From: Chryseotalea sp. WA131a
GTDB lineage: Bacteria > Bacteroidota > Bacteroidia > Cytophagales > Cyclobacteriaceae
DNA: 64,000 nt
Assembly (NCBI GenBank): GCA_025370075.1
Contig: CP073016.1
Span: 558,001-622,000 of the forward strand
Reading direction: 5' to 3'
In this document: piece after piece, positions 26,434-36,037 of the stretch
Layout: each line of letters opens with the position of its first letter
Position numbering within the stretch: position 1 is the first letter of the stretch
The notes under the pieces: generated by a model
Database searches by the model: none
Seen by the model: the letters and a program-made list of their open reading frames with translations, nothing else
What the model was told of the DNA's origin: nothing
Translations under genes and position numbers: made by a program

Positions 26434-27459
26434 ATGAATTTTGGAAAGTGGTTAGTAATCATTTTTTGTTGGGTGGCGACAAATGCGCTCGCTCAAGGTA
26501 ATAAAAATCAAATACGCATTGCCTTTGGATCGTGCAACGATCAAGCACGTCCTCAAGAAATGTGGAAAGAAATTCTCAACCAGCATCCACATGTTTGGAT
26601 ATGGGGTGGCGATAATATTTATTCGGATTTCAAAAATCCGGCTGGCCGAAAAACCTTGTATGAAAAACAAAAGTCGAACGAAGATTATCAGCAATTGATT
26701 AAAACCTGTGTGATCACCGGCACGTGGGACGATCATGATTATGGCGTGAACGATGGCGGAAAAAATTATTCCTTAAAAGAAGAAAGTCAGCAATTGGCAA
26801 TGGATTTTATTTGGTTTGCCAAAAACAATCCCGTTCGCAAACATGTCGGTATCTACAATTCGATGGAATATGGCGATGGTACCAAAAAAGTGAAAATAAT
26901 CAACTTGGATACACGTAGTTTTCGCGATACCCTTGATCGAGTAAACTATATCGACTCGGCTACGCAAAAGAAACTAAACCGCTATTTACCCAACCCGCAA
27001 GGCGATATGCTTGGTGAAACGCAATGGAAATGGTTGAAGCAAGAATTGAATGAAGGCAACGCATCTGTTGTGATTTTAAACTCTAGCATCCAAGTTTTAC
27101 CGCAAGAGCATCGGTTTGAAAAGTGGGAAAATTTCCCTTCCGCGCGTAAAAGGCTTCTGAATTTAATCAACCAATCCAATAAATTCGTGATCATCATTAG
27201 CGGAGATCGGCACATTGCAGAATTTTCTAAAACTACCTTGAGCAATGGCCAAGCCTTGTATGAATTTACTTCAAGCGGCATGACCCACACCTGGACCGAA
27301 CCGTGGGCTGAGCGCAACACGCTGCGACTTGGCGATTTGATCATTCAAAAAAATTACGGGATGATTATCGTTGATTGGCAGAACAATAAACCGATTGTAA
27401 CCATGCAATCTTGTGGGCTTAACCATCAAGTGTTTAATGAAATTAGCGTTAGCAGGTAA
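26434..27459 (+). CDS. PhoD-like metallophosphatase (alkaline phosphatase D family)
   Basis: A 341-residue exported phosphatase with a signal peptide ending in ALAQG. The PhoD signature appears in order: IRIAFGSCNDQARPQEMWKE, HVWIWGGDNIYSDF, TGTWDDHDYGVND, KIINLDTRSFRDTLD, GETQWKWLKQEL, and IISGDRHIAEFSK. These supply the metal-binding Asp, Asn and His residues. It lacks the long N-terminal domain of Bacillus PhoD, as is common in Bacteroidota. The substrate is likely phosphodiesters in the envelope. Confidence 0.9.
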   Translation: MNFGKWLVIIFCWVATNALAQGNKNQIRIAFGSCNDQARPQEMWKEILNQHPHVWIWGGDNIYSDFKNPAGRKTLYEKQKSNEDYQQLIKTCVITGTWDDHDYGVNDGGKNYSLKEESQQLAMDFIWFAKNNPVRKHVGIYNSMEYGDGTKKVKIINLDTRSFRDTLDRVNYIDSATQKKLNRYLPNPQGDMLGETQWKWLKQELNEGNASVVILNSSIQVLPQEHRFEKWENFPSARKRLLNLINQSNKFVIIISGDRHIAEFSKTTLSNGQALYEFTSSGMTHTWTEPWAERNTLRLGDLIIQKNYGMIIVDWQNNKPIVTMQSCGLNHQVFNEISVSR

Positions 27460-27526
27460 AATAAGTCAACTAAAAAGGTAACAATTTTTTTATTTCAACT
27501 TATTGAATTTTGTGGTTTGTAAACAC

Positions 27527-27534
27527 TACATTTG
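27527..27534 (+). promoter_or_regulatory. Bacteroidota-type minus-7 box (TACATTTG)
   Basis: TACATTTG matches TAnnTTTG exactly, 22 nt before the ATG at 27557. A weak minus-33 partner, ATTG, lies 21 nt upstream. This fits a start site near 27541 and shows that the frame from 27503 begins inside the promoter and is not the real start. Confidence 0.6.
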
Positions 27535-27556
27535 CGCGCGAAAATCAAACAAACAT

Positions 27557-28144
27557 ATGAAAACCCAAAAATCATTAGTATTAGTTGTAATTATGGCTGC
27601 ATTTGCAGTAATCATCACCAGCTGTGGAGATGGTGGCAAGGCCGCTAAAGAAAAAGCAAAACAAGATTCAATCCGTGTGGCTGATTCAGTAGCACGTGTA
27701 AAGGCGGTGGCTGATTCAATCGCTGCATTGCCGAAGTCAATCGCAGAAACTGCGATGAATACGCCTAACTTGAGCACATTGGTTGCTGCTCTTCAGGCTG
27801 GCGAATTGGTAGATGTAATGAAAGGAACAGACGCATTGACTGTGTTTGCACCTACAAATGATGCATTCACTGCTGTTCAATCAACTGTTGATATGCTTTT
27901 GAAAGCTGAAAACAAATCAAAATTGCAAAACGTGTTGAAATACCACGTAGTAGCTGGCACTATTAAGGCTGCTGATTTGAGCGATGGTCAAGAATTGACT
28001 ACCCTCCAAGGTGAAAAAATCAAAGTTTCTCTGAAAGACGGTAAAGTATTTGTAGGTGGTGCTGAAGTTACTAATCCAGATGTGGCTGTTAACAACGGTG
28101 TTGTTCACATGACCAACAAAGTTTTGGTGCCTAAGAAAATGTAA
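27557..28144 (+). CDS. Fasciclin-domain lipoprotein
   Basis: A 195-residue lipoprotein with one FAS1 domain. The start at ATG 27557 gives the leader ending in IITSC, followed by a charged linker rich in Lys, Asp and Ala, and then the domain: DALTVFAPTNDAFTAVQSTV, NVLKYHVVAGTIKAADLSDG, VNNGVVHMTNKVLVPKK. It closely parallels the leaderless copy at 13753-14184 (for example ADLKEGKELTTVQGEKLKV against ADLSDGQELTTLQGEKIKV), so they are paralogues. It has its own promoter and a strong terminator, so it is a single-gene unit. Confidence 0.93.
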   Translation: MKTQKSLVLVVIMAAFAVIITSCGDGGKAAKEKAKQDSIRVADSVARVKAVADSIAALPKSIAETAMNTPNLSTLVAALQAGELVDVMKGTDALTVFAPTNDAFTAVQSTVDMLLKAENKSKLQNVLKYHVVAGTIKAADLSDGQELTTLQGEKIKVSLKDGKVFVGGAEVTNPDVAVNNGVVHMTNKVLVPKKM

Positions 28145-28169
28145 TCTTAGTTCTACAGGTTATAAAAAA

Positions 28170-28198
28170 AGGCCGCCAGCATTGGTGGCCTTTTTTTT
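28170..28198 (+). terminator. Intrinsic terminator of the fasciclin lipoprotein gene
   Basis: AGGCCGCCA and TGGTGGCCT (28170-28192 overall) form a 9-bp stem with one G-T pair and the loop GCAT, followed by eight T. It begins 26 nt after the stop. Confidence 0.9.
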
Positions 28199-28267
28199 GG
28201 TTGAATTTTTTGACTGTTTGTCCATTTAGCAAATAATCCTCAACTTTCCTGTTTGTAATTTTCATTC

Positions 28268-29566
28268 ATGACTGAAAAAAGTAAGTACACGCTTACCGTA
28301 GGCATAACACTGGTTATTGCCAATATGATTGGCACGGGGGTTTTTACTTCACTTGGCTATCAAGTAGGCCCATTGCCTTCGGGCTTTGCCATTTTACTGC
28401 TTTGGGCCATTGGTGGCGTAGTGGCCTTGTCGGGGGCATTTACCTATGCAGAGATTTCAACCACCTTGAAAAAATCAGGTGGCGAGTATCATTATTTAGG
28501 GAAAATTTTCCATCCAGCATTTGGGTTTGTGAGTGGTTGGATGAGTTTGTTGGTAGGTTTTGCGGGAGCAATCTCGGCCGTAGCCATCGCCATTGCTGAG
28601 TATTCTTCTGCTTTATTGGGTATTAACGGTAAAGTCATTGCTGTATCGGCCATCCTTGTCGTATCTGGCATTCATTGGTTTGGTGTAAAAACAGGAGGCC
28701 GTGCTCAAAACATTCTCACTGGCACCAAACTTTTGCTGATTGTATTCTTTTGCGTGGCACCGTTCTTTCTAGCTGGAGAAAAATCAGGCATTAGCTTTTT
28801 AATACGACCTGGAGATTGGAGTTTAATTACCAGTTCGAGTTTTGCGGAGTCATTGGTATTCGTAGTATATGCTTATACTGGCTGGAATGCAGCTGCCTAC
28901 ATAGCCGGAAATCTGGATAACCCCTCTAAAAATCTGCCCAAATCGTTAATCATCGGAACATTAATAGTCGTGGTGGTTTATCTCAGCTTAAACGCCATGT
29001 TTTTATATTCCGCTTCGTTTAGTGAGCTCAACGGAAAAAATGATATTGGCAATGTGGTGGCAGTAAAACTAATGGGCTCTAAAATTGGTGCGTTGTTTTC
29101 TTGCATTTTTAGTATTGCCTTGCTATCCACACTTAGTGCCATGACCATTGCAGGCCCCCGTGTGCTAGAAGCCATGGGCGATGACTATCCAAAATTGAAA
29201 ACATTTTCAACCAAAAATAAATTTGACATGCCTTACTTGGCAATTATCACGCAAGCCACCTGGGCCGTTTTTTTGGTGTTGGTGAGTTCGTTCAAAGAAA
29301 TCGTTCAGTATATCTCCATCAGCTTGTCGCTGTTCTCCATGTTTACGGTCATCGGCATTTTCTTTCTGCGTAAGCAATACAAAAAAGAAGAACGCCCATT
29401 TCAGATACCGTTGTATCCACTGCCACCCATTATTTTTATTGTTTGTACGTGCTGGATGATTTATTACGTAACCGCAGACGATCCAAAAATAATTCTGTAT
29501 TCCTTCGCTACGATGGTGCCCGGATTAATCGTTTACTTTGCGATTTCAAACAAACCAAAAAACTAA
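28268..29566 (+). CDS. APC-family amino acid permease
   Basis: A 432-residue transporter with about 12 membrane segments. The N-terminal motif ANMIGTGVFTSLGYQ matches the substrate-binding unwound helix I of the APC superfamily. LKKSGGEYHYLG and FGFVSGWMSLLVGFAGAISA fit helices II and III, and FVVYAYTGWNAAAYIAGNLDNPSKNLPKS matches helix VI. It most resembles basic/neutral amino acid exchangers in the LAT/APA groups, but the substrate is not readable. It is 36 nt from the next gene, which is on the same strand. Confidence 0.9.
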   Translation: MTEKSKYTLTVGITLVIANMIGTGVFTSLGYQVGPLPSGFAILLLWAIGGVVALSGAFTYAEISTTLKKSGGEYHYLGKIFHPAFGFVSGWMSLLVGFAGAISAVAIAIAEYSSALLGINGKVIAVSAILVVSGIHWFGVKTGGRAQNILTGTKLLLIVFFCVAPFFLAGEKSGISFLIRPGDWSLITSSSFAESLVFVVYAYTGWNAAAYIAGNLDNPSKNLPKSLIIGTLIVVVVYLSLNAMFLYSASFSELNGKNDIGNVVAVKLMGSKIGALFSCIFSIALLSTLSAMTIAGPRVLEAMGDDYPKLKTFSTKNKFDMPYLAIITQATWAVFLVLVSSFKEIVQYISISLSLFSMFTVIGIFFLRKQYKKEERPFQIPLYPLPPIIFIVCTCWMIYYVTADDPKIILYSFATMVPGLIVYFAISNKPKN

Positions 29567-29601
29567 TTTTGTTCTACTAAACCCCTATTTTTTTTAATCA
29601 C

Positions 29602-30831
29602 ATGAAAAAAGTTTTTTTCTTTGTCTTCCTTGCTTTCGTATTGATCTCAGCTTGTTCATCCAAAAGAGAAACCAGCACATCAACACTTGATACCCTTGGA
29701 GTAGATTCTGACTTCATCAAAACAGAAGTTGTAGCAGAGCAAACTTCCGGTGCCGTTGAGCCCGTAAAAATTAAAAAAGATACCGTGTTGGACAATGCCG
29801 CGCGCTTTATCGCAGGTCTTCCACAACTCAATAAAAATTCATTTACCGAATTGGAAAAAGATAAATATTGGATTGATTACAAGGCATCAATGGATGCTAA
29901 CTGGAAGAAAATGTATGACACTCGGTTGAGTAAAATTGCCGACTGGGAAAAATCTACATTTTCGAAATCGGTTGATGGCTCGCTCTCGTTGTTTTACCCG
30001 TTTTCAGGCCCAGACTTTTTGCACGCTTTTTATTTGTTTCCGCATGCACATCAATATATGCTGGCGGCCTTGGAACCCATTCGCGCGGTAGTACCGCTCG
30101 ATGCTCGCACCGAGAAGTTCCGCGATGCATTTTTGGATAGCTTAGGCCATTCGCTACGCGATATTTTCAACAAAAGTTATTTTATCACCAACCACATGGA
30201 AAAAGACTTGAAGCAAGTAAAAGGTGTATTGCCTGCGCTTTACTTCTTCATCGAGCGAACCAATCATGAGATGTTGGCGCAAAAATTTATTACCGTTGAT
30301 TCTTTGGGGAACGAAGTGGAACTTTACGGAAAGAAAATCAATTGGCAAAAAACGCCTGGTGTAAAAATCACCTTTCGCGATCGCACAACCAATGAAGTTA
30401 AAACGCTTTATTATTTCTCCGTTAGTATTTCCAATGGCGGACTAAAAGATCGACCCAACTTTGTTCGGTTTATTGCCAGCAAAGCTCCGTTCAACTCATT
30501 TGTAAAATCAGCTTCTTACTTGATGCACAAAGATGCCTTCACTAAAATCAAAGACCTATTGATAGCCAACAGCAACCATGTTTTTCAAGACGATACAGGC
30601 ATGCCCTACAAATACCTAAAAAACAAATTGAACTGGAAAGGACAATTTTATGGAGAATATGTAAAGCCCGTAAGGGATTTCAGTTCTGAATTGTACCAAA
30701 AAGATCTTGACTCGGCCTACCAAGCATCGAAGCCACAACCACTCCCATTTTCGTTGGGTTATCACTGGAGTACGAAGAAGCAGAACTATATGTTATTTAG
30801 TAAAGAGAAAAAGTTGACGATAAATAAGTAA
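29602..30831 (+). CDS. Lipoprotein of unknown function (about 400 residues)
   Basis: A 409-residue lipoprotein (leader ending in LISACSS) that I do not recognise as a characterised family. A Ser/Thr-rich linker follows, then a well-folded domain with PFSGPDFLHAFYLFPHAHQYMLAALEPI, LRDIFNKSYFITNHMEKDLK and PFSLGYHWSTKKQNYMLFSK, patterns conserved in Bacteroidota hypothetical proteins. It may be co-transcribed with the permease upstream, 35 nt away. Function unknown. Confidence 0.8.
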   Translation: MKKVFFFVFLAFVLISACSSKRETSTSTLDTLGVDSDFIKTEVVAEQTSGAVEPVKIKKDTVLDNAARFIAGLPQLNKNSFTELEKDKYWIDYKASMDANWKKMYDTRLSKIADWEKSTFSKSVDGSLSLFYPFSGPDFLHAFYLFPHAHQYMLAALEPIRAVVPLDARTEKFRDAFLDSLGHSLRDIFNKSYFITNHMEKDLKQVKGVLPALYFFIERTNHEMLAQKFITVDSLGNEVELYGKKINWQKTPGVKITFRDRTTNEVKTLYYFSVSISNGGLKDRPNFVRFIASKAPFNSFVKSASYLMHKDAFTKIKDLLIANSNHVFQDDTGMPYKYLKNKLNWKGQFYGEYVKPVRDFSSELYQKDLDSAYQASKPQPLPFSLGYHWSTKKQNYMLFSKEKKLTINK

Positions 30832-30835
30832 GGAA

Positions 30836-30898
30836 GGTAAGTAGTAAGTGAGAAGTAGTGGTGTTCCACTAATTACCTGTTACCAACCACCACTTACC
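30836..30898. repeat. Intergenic inverted word repeat (GGTAAGT / ACTTACC)
   Basis: Left arm 30836-30861 is built from GTAAGT/AGTAGTGG words, right arm 30866-30898 from their complement (CCACTAATTACC, CCACCACTTACC), around the loop TGTT. The pairing is imperfect. No gene lies inside. It separates the lipoprotein from the glyoxalase-like gene. Confidence 0.6.
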
Positions 30899-30928
30899 TA
30901 TCGCGAATCACTAACGAACCATTTCAAC

Positions 30929-31342
30929 ATGAGTCAACACATCGCCCATATTGCTTTGCTTGTCAGAGATTATGATGAAGCTATAGATTTTTTTGTGAAT
31001 AAGCTGAATTTCAAATTAACTGAAGACACAGAGCTAAGTGAAACCAAACGCTGGGTACTGGTAGCACCGCCAGGTTCTGGTGAATGTAAATTATTGTTAG
31101 CGAAAGCTGTTGGTCGTGAACAAGAAATCCAAGTTGGCAATCAATCCGGTGGGCGTGTGTTCCTTTTTTTGCATACCGATAATTTTCAACGCGACTATCA
31201 AAACTTATTAAATCAGCAAATCAAAATTGTACGTGCACCTTCACAAGAAGTATATGGCACGGTGGTTGTGTTTGAAGATTTGTATGGAAACCGCTGGGAC
31301 TTGATTGAACCGACTTTAAGCCAAAGGCCATTAAGTAATTAA
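30929..31342 (+). CDS. VOC (glyoxalase/dioxygenase-fold) family protein
   Basis: A 137-residue protein with two betaalphabetabetabeta units of the vicinal oxygen chelate fold: HIAHIALLVRDYDEAIDFFVNKLNF at the start and GRVFLFLHTDNFQRDYQNLL in the second half, ending VVVFEDLYGNRWDLIE. The start ATG at 30929 fits; the frame extends to 30848 through the word repeat and is not credible. The metal ligands are His (HIAHIAL) and Glu near the end. Substrate unknown. It overlaps the convergent acetyltransferase by 4 nt. Confidence 0.88.
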   Translation: MSQHIAHIALLVRDYDEAIDFFVNKLNFKLTEDTELSETKRWVLVAPPGSGECKLLLAKAVGREQEIQVGNQSGGRVFLFLHTDNFQRDYQNLLNQQIKIVRAPSQEVYGTVVVFEDLYGNRWDLIEPTLSQRPLSN

Positions 31343-31851
31343 AATTGATTCAATCGCAACGAATATAGCCAGTATCTATTACCAAGGCGCGGTTCAATTT
31401 CTCTCAGAATTTCAAAGCCCATTTTTTCATAAAGATGGCGAGCCGCATTCATAAATTCAGAAGTATGAAGAGCAATTACCTTTTCATTGGTTTTCTTCGC
31501 ATGATTTATGCAATGTTGCATGAGTATTTCACCGATTCCATTTCCTCGGAAATTAGGATTTATGCCCACCATTCGAATATAACTCCAATCTGCTTCAAAA
31601 ACATCCCACGGGTGGCCGCTGGAAATAATAAAAGCCATACCTACAATTTTGCTCTCATACTCACAAACAAAGCAAGTAGATTGACTAAACAAATCAATCC
31701 ACTTACTCTCGTCAACTAAAAAACGATTGAGTTTTGACCAATGCTCAGGTTGTAAAATGCTTTTATATTCACCATAAGAAAGGCAGCCAAGATCCTTAAG
31801 TTGCAAAATATCATTCACCAGACCTTGCCGGAAAGCAAAATTATCTTTCAT
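31339..31851 (-). CDS. GNAT-family N-acetyltransferase
   Basis: A 170-residue acetyltransferase. The acetyl-CoA motif is IRMVGINPNFRGNGIGEILMQHCINHAKK, with the Q/RxxGxG/A signature as RGNGIG, followed by the family's VIALHTSEFMNAARHLYEKMGFE. The N-terminal half is an ordinary GNAT fold (YESKIVGMAFIIS). Its acceptor substrate cannot be deduced. It is convergent with the VOC gene, overlapping by 4 nt at the stops. Confidence 0.9.
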   Translation of the reverse strand: MKDNFAFRQGLVNDILQLKDLGCLSYGEYKSILQPEHWSKLNRFLVDESKWIDLFSQSTCFVCEYESKIVGMAFIISSGHPWDVFEADWSYIRMVGINPNFRGNGIGEILMQHCINHAKKTNEKVIALHTSEFMNAARHLYEKMGFEILREIEPRLGNRYWLYSLRLNQF

Positions 31852-32006
31852 AAAGGGGTTATGCCAACTATGATTAAACCATGGTAAATCGAATACAAAA
31901 CAAAAGAAATACTAACCCTTGTAAAGTATTTAAGTACTTTTATAGAACTCAACTAATTTTATAAATCTATTGAATGTAAAGTCAATAATAAAAGCTAATT
32001 TTCTAT

Positions 32007-32489
32007 ATGAATACCCGGGAGCACCTCATCACAAAATTTTATACTGCCTTTCAGCAACGCAATTGGCGAACCATGCAAACCTGCTATCACGAGGAGGTCC
32101 TATTCAATGATCCTGCTTTTACAAATCTAAAGGGCAAACAAGCAAAAGCCATGTGGCATATGTTAGCTGAAAACGCCAAGGATTTTTCGTTGGTGTTCAG
32201 CCAGGTGGTGGCAACAGAAACGGAAGGCTCTTGCCATTGGGAAGCTACTTACTCGTTTTCTCGCACAGGAAGAAAAGTAGTGAATAAAATAGATGCCAAT
32301 TTTCAATTCAAGGATGGGCTCATCTATCGGCATACTGACCGATTTGATTTTTGGAAATGGACGCGGATGGCATTGGGTACTTCCGGAATTCTTTTAGGAT
32401 GGACGCCTTTTCTACAAAATAAAGTTAAGGCAACAGCAATGGGTGGCTTAAAAAAATTTATAGAAAGTCGCGCTGAATATAAAGATTAA
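32007..32489 (+). CDS. NTF2-like (SnoaL-type) protein
   Basis: A 160-residue protein with a cone-shaped NTF2-like fold: LITKFYTAFQQRNWRTMQTCYHEEVLFNDPAF, then GKQAKAMWHMLAENAKDFSLVF and KIDANFQFKDGLIYRHTDRFDFWKW. The last 45 residues form a basic/hydrophobic extension beyond the usual domain. It begins close to the AlkB-type gene, with 19 nt between its stop and that gene's start, so it may be an accessory protein of the oxygenase. Confidence 0.85.
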   Translation: MNTREHLITKFYTAFQQRNWRTMQTCYHEEVLFNDPAFTNLKGKQAKAMWHMLAENAKDFSLVFSQVVATETEGSCHWEATYSFSRTGRKVVNKIDANFQFKDGLIYRHTDRFDFWKWTRMALGTSGILLGWTPFLQNKVKATAMGGLKKFIESRAEYKD

Positions 32490-32508
32490 CTTTTTGGTAT
32501 CTTCGCAT

Positions 32509-33606
32509 ATGAACTCCTTCAAAAAAATCGGCTTCTTCACGGCCTTCTTCCTTCCTAGCCTTGTGATAACAGGATTTTATATGGGGGGCTGGTGGAATTG
32601 GCTTTCCATCGGTTTTGTTTTTCTAATCATCACATCGGTAGATTATTGGATCGGATTGGATACCCAAAATGTGGACGAAGACAAAGTAAAAATTGTGGGA
32701 GAAGAGTTTTATTATCGCTTCGTTACGTTCGTGTGGACATTTATCCAAGTCGGATTTGTGCTATGGGGTTGTTTTGCCATTGGCAGTGGAAAAATAAATA
32801 CTTGGTTTGAATGGGTTGGCTTTACGGTGGGTTTCGGATTAGTAACCGGAGGAATTGGCATTACAGTAGCACACGAGCTCGGCCACAAAAAATCTAAGCT
32901 CGAACAATTTTACAGTCAACTGATTTTGATGACGGTGTGCTATATGCATTTCTTTATTGAACACAACCGAGGCCACCACGTGCAAGTAGCCACCCCTGCC
33001 GACCCAGCAACCGCGCGCAAAAATGAAAATTTTTATTCATTTTGGTTTCGCTCAGTGTTTATTGGGTATGCACACGCTTGGCACTTGGAAAAAGAAAGTT
33101 TGCAGCGAAAGGGTCGCGCGATCATCAGCGTCTACAATTCTATGATTTGGTTTGCCTTACTCCCTTTTTTCTTTTGTGGTTTGATGGTAGCGCTGTTTCA
33201 CACCAGCACCAATTCAGCAATTGCTATTGCTATATTCTTTTTTGCTCAAAGCATCGTTGCTTTTACACTGCTGGAACTGGTAAACTATATTGAGCACTAT
33301 GGAATTGTGCGTAAGCAAAATGAGCACGGGTACTTCGAACGGGTAAATCCACTTCATTCGTGGAATGCCAGTCATTTAATCAGCAATTTCTTTTTATTTC
33401 AGTTGCAACGGCATTCCGATCATCATGCCAATGCCATCAAACGTTACCAGGTGCTTAACCACGTTAACGAAAGTCCTCAACTTCCTTTTGGTTATCCCAC
33501 CATGATCTTGATTGCCTTAGTACCTCCGCTCTGGTTTGCGCGGATGAATCCTTTATTGAAGGAATGGGAAGAAAAAATTTACCAACGCCATTCGGTGGTC
33601 TCGTGA
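32509..33606 (+). CDS. alkB: AlkB-type alkane 1-monooxygenase
   Basis: A 365-residue integral-membrane di-iron monooxygenase. All His boxes of the AlkB family are present: HELGH (122-126), EHNRGHH (151-157), LQRHSDHH (299-306), plus NYIEHYG near 259-265 and the conserved ATPADPATAR after box 2. About six membrane segments surround them. The chosen ATG is 32509; a TTG at 32494 is in frame but would not begin with a membrane segment. The reaction is terminal hydroxylation of n-alkanes with rubredoxin as electron donor; no rubredoxin gene is beside it. It ends 3 nt before the convergent permease. Confidence 0.94.
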   Translation: MNSFKKIGFFTAFFLPSLVITGFYMGGWWNWLSIGFVFLIITSVDYWIGLDTQNVDEDKVKIVGEEFYYRFVTFVWTFIQVGFVLWGCFAIGSGKINTWFEWVGFTVGFGLVTGGIGITVAHELGHKKSKLEQFYSQLILMTVCYMHFFIEHNRGHHVQVATPADPATARKNENFYSFWFRSVFIGYAHAWHLEKESLQRKGRAIISVYNSMIWFALLPFFFCGLMVALFHTSTNSAIAIAIFFFAQSIVAFTLLELVNYIEHYGIVRKQNEHGYFERVNPLHSWNASHLISNFFLFQLQRHSDHHANAIKRYQVLNHVNESPQLPFGYPTMILIALVPPLWFARMNPLLKEWEEKIYQRHSVVS

Positions 33607-33609
33607 TGA

Positions 33610-36024
33610 TTACTCATACCGCAGCGAATTAACAGGCTTGACCAAGGCGGCTTTCAGTGATTGGTACAACACCGTCAACCAAGCGATTATTAAAGCCGCT
33701 AAGCCACTCCAAACAAAAACAAGTACACCTACGTCAATGCGATAAGCAAACTGGCTTAGCCAATAGTTGACCATAAAATAAGAGGGCACAATGGCAAGCA
33801 CGATTGAAATTAGTACCAGCAAGGTAAATTCTTTTGATAGTAATGCCGTGATGCTTCCAATGCTGGCGCCCATTGCCTTGCGAATGCCAATTTCTTTGGT
33901 TCGTTGCTCTGCAGTGAACGATGCCAGCGCGAACAACCCCAAACAGGCAATAACAATCGCTAAACCGGTAAAAACTAAAAATAAACTGCTCAGGCGTTGC
34001 TCCTCGCGGAAAAGCTCATCAAAATTTTGATCCAGAAAAGCATACTGAAATGGATCGGAGGAGGCATACTGCTTCCACATTTTTTCAGCTTCGGTAATGG
34101 CTTCATTTGGTTTGCCTGAATAGCGGATCAATACGTTGCTCGATGTTTGGGTTACTCTGATTACCATCGGGCGAACATTAACTTTGAATGATTCAAAATT
34201 AAAGTCCTTCACCACCCCAATCACTTGCATCTGTATTTCTTTGGGTGCATTACTATCACCATCAAATACGATCAATTTTTCTTCCAATGGCTTCATCCAA
34301 CCTAATTCCCGTGCAGCCGCTTCGTTGATCACCACAGCTGCCGTATCCGATTTAAAATCTTTAGAGAAAAATCGCCCCTCTAGCACTTCTAGTTTCAATG
34401 CCTCGGCATGATCGACATCTGCAAAGTAGATTCCCATAATGTGGTCTTTGCTATCGTTGGCTGATCTGAAAGCTGTGGTATTGTTTACGCCTGGAAATAC
34501 ATTGTTGGTAAAGCTTACTTTTTCAATGCCTGTTTTTTCGAGCAATGAATTTTTAAATGCTTGTTGATTGGTTTTTAACCGAGCCGTATTGTTGATCACC
34601 AGCACCTTGTGTTTATCCATGCCAACATTGCGGCTTTGCAAAAATTCAATTTGCTGATACCCGATAATGGTGCAAATGATTAGCACAATGGAAAGTGCGA
34701 ATTGAAACACAACCAAAGCACTTCGCACGCCTTTACTCTTCAAACCTGCGCGTACTTTTCCTTTCAATACTTCTGATGGGTTGAAAGAGGTGAGATAGAA
34801 AGCAGGATAGCTTCCGGCCAGCAACCCAATCACTATTATCAATACGATTACCCCCGTTAGAAATGTTGGTGTTGCTAGTCCTGTAAACGAAATCTCTTTT
34901 CCGGATAACAGGTTGAACTGCGGCAACAACATGAATGCAATCATTAAAGCCAATATAACAGCAATCAAACCGTAGATCATTGACTCAGATAAGAACTGAC
35001 CAATCATTTGAGAACGGAAAGAGCCCATGGTTTTACGCAAGCCCACTTCTTTGGCTCGGCCTGCTGAACGAGCCGTTGAAAGGTTCATAAAATTGATGCA
35101 CGCAATCAGTAAAATAAAAACCCCTACACCGCCAAACACATAGATGTACGCAATATTGCCCGATGGCTCTATGTCATCTCGAATATTTGTATGTAAATGC
35201 GTATCCAACATCGGGTAGGGAAAATAACCATATTCATTTCCGCTTTCTCGGAATTTATCTATGGAAATCCCCATGAAGGCCTCAATCTCAGGTGCGATGT
35301 GTTTGTCCGTTACAGCATTCAGTTTTTCTTTAATGGCATTGATATCAGTATTTTTTCCTTTTTTAAAGTATGTGTACATGCCGTTGTTCAACCATGTGGG
35401 GTTATTGTAATAGTCTTTGTTTGTGCTGGTGGATATCAAAGCAGCAAAACGAAAATGAGATTGATGAGGTGGGGATTCTACAATGCCTGTCACTTTCATG
35501 GCTTTGTTATCGTTGCCCACTGTTATGATTTTGCCGATGGCATCCTCATTAAAATACTTGGAGGCAAGAGCAGGTGTAAGCACAATGGAGTTGGGTTCTT
35601 TTAAAACAGTTGCTGCATCGCCCTTTAATAGATTGAAGGAGAAAAATTGAAAAAAGTTTGAATCGGCCGAGAAAATTCGATCTTCTACAAATGACTTTTC
35701 GCCATTCTTGAAAACTACATTATCCCTTCTATTGAGGCGTGTAGTTTGCTCTACCCCCGGCACTTCTGATTGCAATGCCCCAGCTAAAGGGGGACACGAG
35801 CTAGCTGTATTAATCTCTTGCCCAGCAATTTTTCCGTGCAAACCAATTCGGTAAATCACCTCGGCATCTTTATGAAATTTATCATAGCTCCACTCATCAG
35901 TAATGTAGAGCATGATGAACAAACAGGCCGCAACACCTACTGCCAATCCAAAAATATTGATGGAAGAATAAAAGCTGTGTTTGCGAATGTTGCGCAATGC
36001 GATGATGAAGTAGTTTTTAAGCAT
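33610..36024 (-). CDS. MacB/FtsX-type ABC transporter permease
   Basis: An 804-residue permease with the double FtsX layout: one N-terminal membrane segment (ALRNIRKHSFYSSINIFGLAVGVAACLFIML), a MacB-type periplasmic domain, three segments with the EVGLRKTMGSFRSQMIGQFL coupling helix, another periplasmic part, and three final segments with EQRTKEIGIRKAMGASIGSITALLS. Such permeases move lipoproteins, antibiotics or peptides with an ATPase and adaptor. It lies downstream of a related permease at 36169, and a predicted ECF-type promoter precedes it. Confidence 0.94.
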   Translation of the reverse strand: MLKNYFIIALRNIRKHSFYSSINIFGLAVGVAACLFIMLYITDEWSYDKFHKDAEVIYRIGLHGKIAGQEINTASSCPPLAGALQSEVPGVEQTTRLNRRDNVVFKNGEKSFVEDRIFSADSNFFQFFSFNLLKGDAATVLKEPNSIVLTPALASKYFNEDAIGKIITVGNDNKAMKVTGIVESPPHQSHFRFAALISTSTNKDYYNNPTWLNNGMYTYFKKGKNTDINAIKEKLNAVTDKHIAPEIEAFMGISIDKFRESGNEYGYFPYPMLDTHLHTNIRDDIEPSGNIAYIYVFGGVGVFILLIACINFMNLSTARSAGRAKEVGLRKTMGSFRSQMIGQFLSESMIYGLIAVILALMIAFMLLPQFNLLSGKEISFTGLATPTFLTGVIVLIIVIGLLAGSYPAFYLTSFNPSEVLKGKVRAGLKSKGVRSALVVFQFALSIVLIICTIIGYQQIEFLQSRNVGMDKHKVLVINNTARLKTNQQAFKNSLLEKTGIEKVSFTNNVFPGVNNTTAFRSANDSKDHIMGIYFADVDHAEALKLEVLEGRFFSKDFKSDTAAVVINEAAARELGWMKPLEEKLIVFDGDSNAPKEIQMQVIGVVKDFNFESFKVNVRPMVIRVTQTSSNVLIRYSGKPNEAITEAEKMWKQYASSDPFQYAFLDQNFDELFREEQRLSSLFLVFTGLAIVIACLGLFALASFTAEQRTKEIGIRKAMGASIGSITALLSKEFTLLVLISIVLAIVPSYFMVNYWLSQFAYRIDVGVLVFVWSGLAALIIAWLTVLYQSLKAALVKPVNSLRYE

Positions 36025-36037
36025 AAGCGATTTTTTT

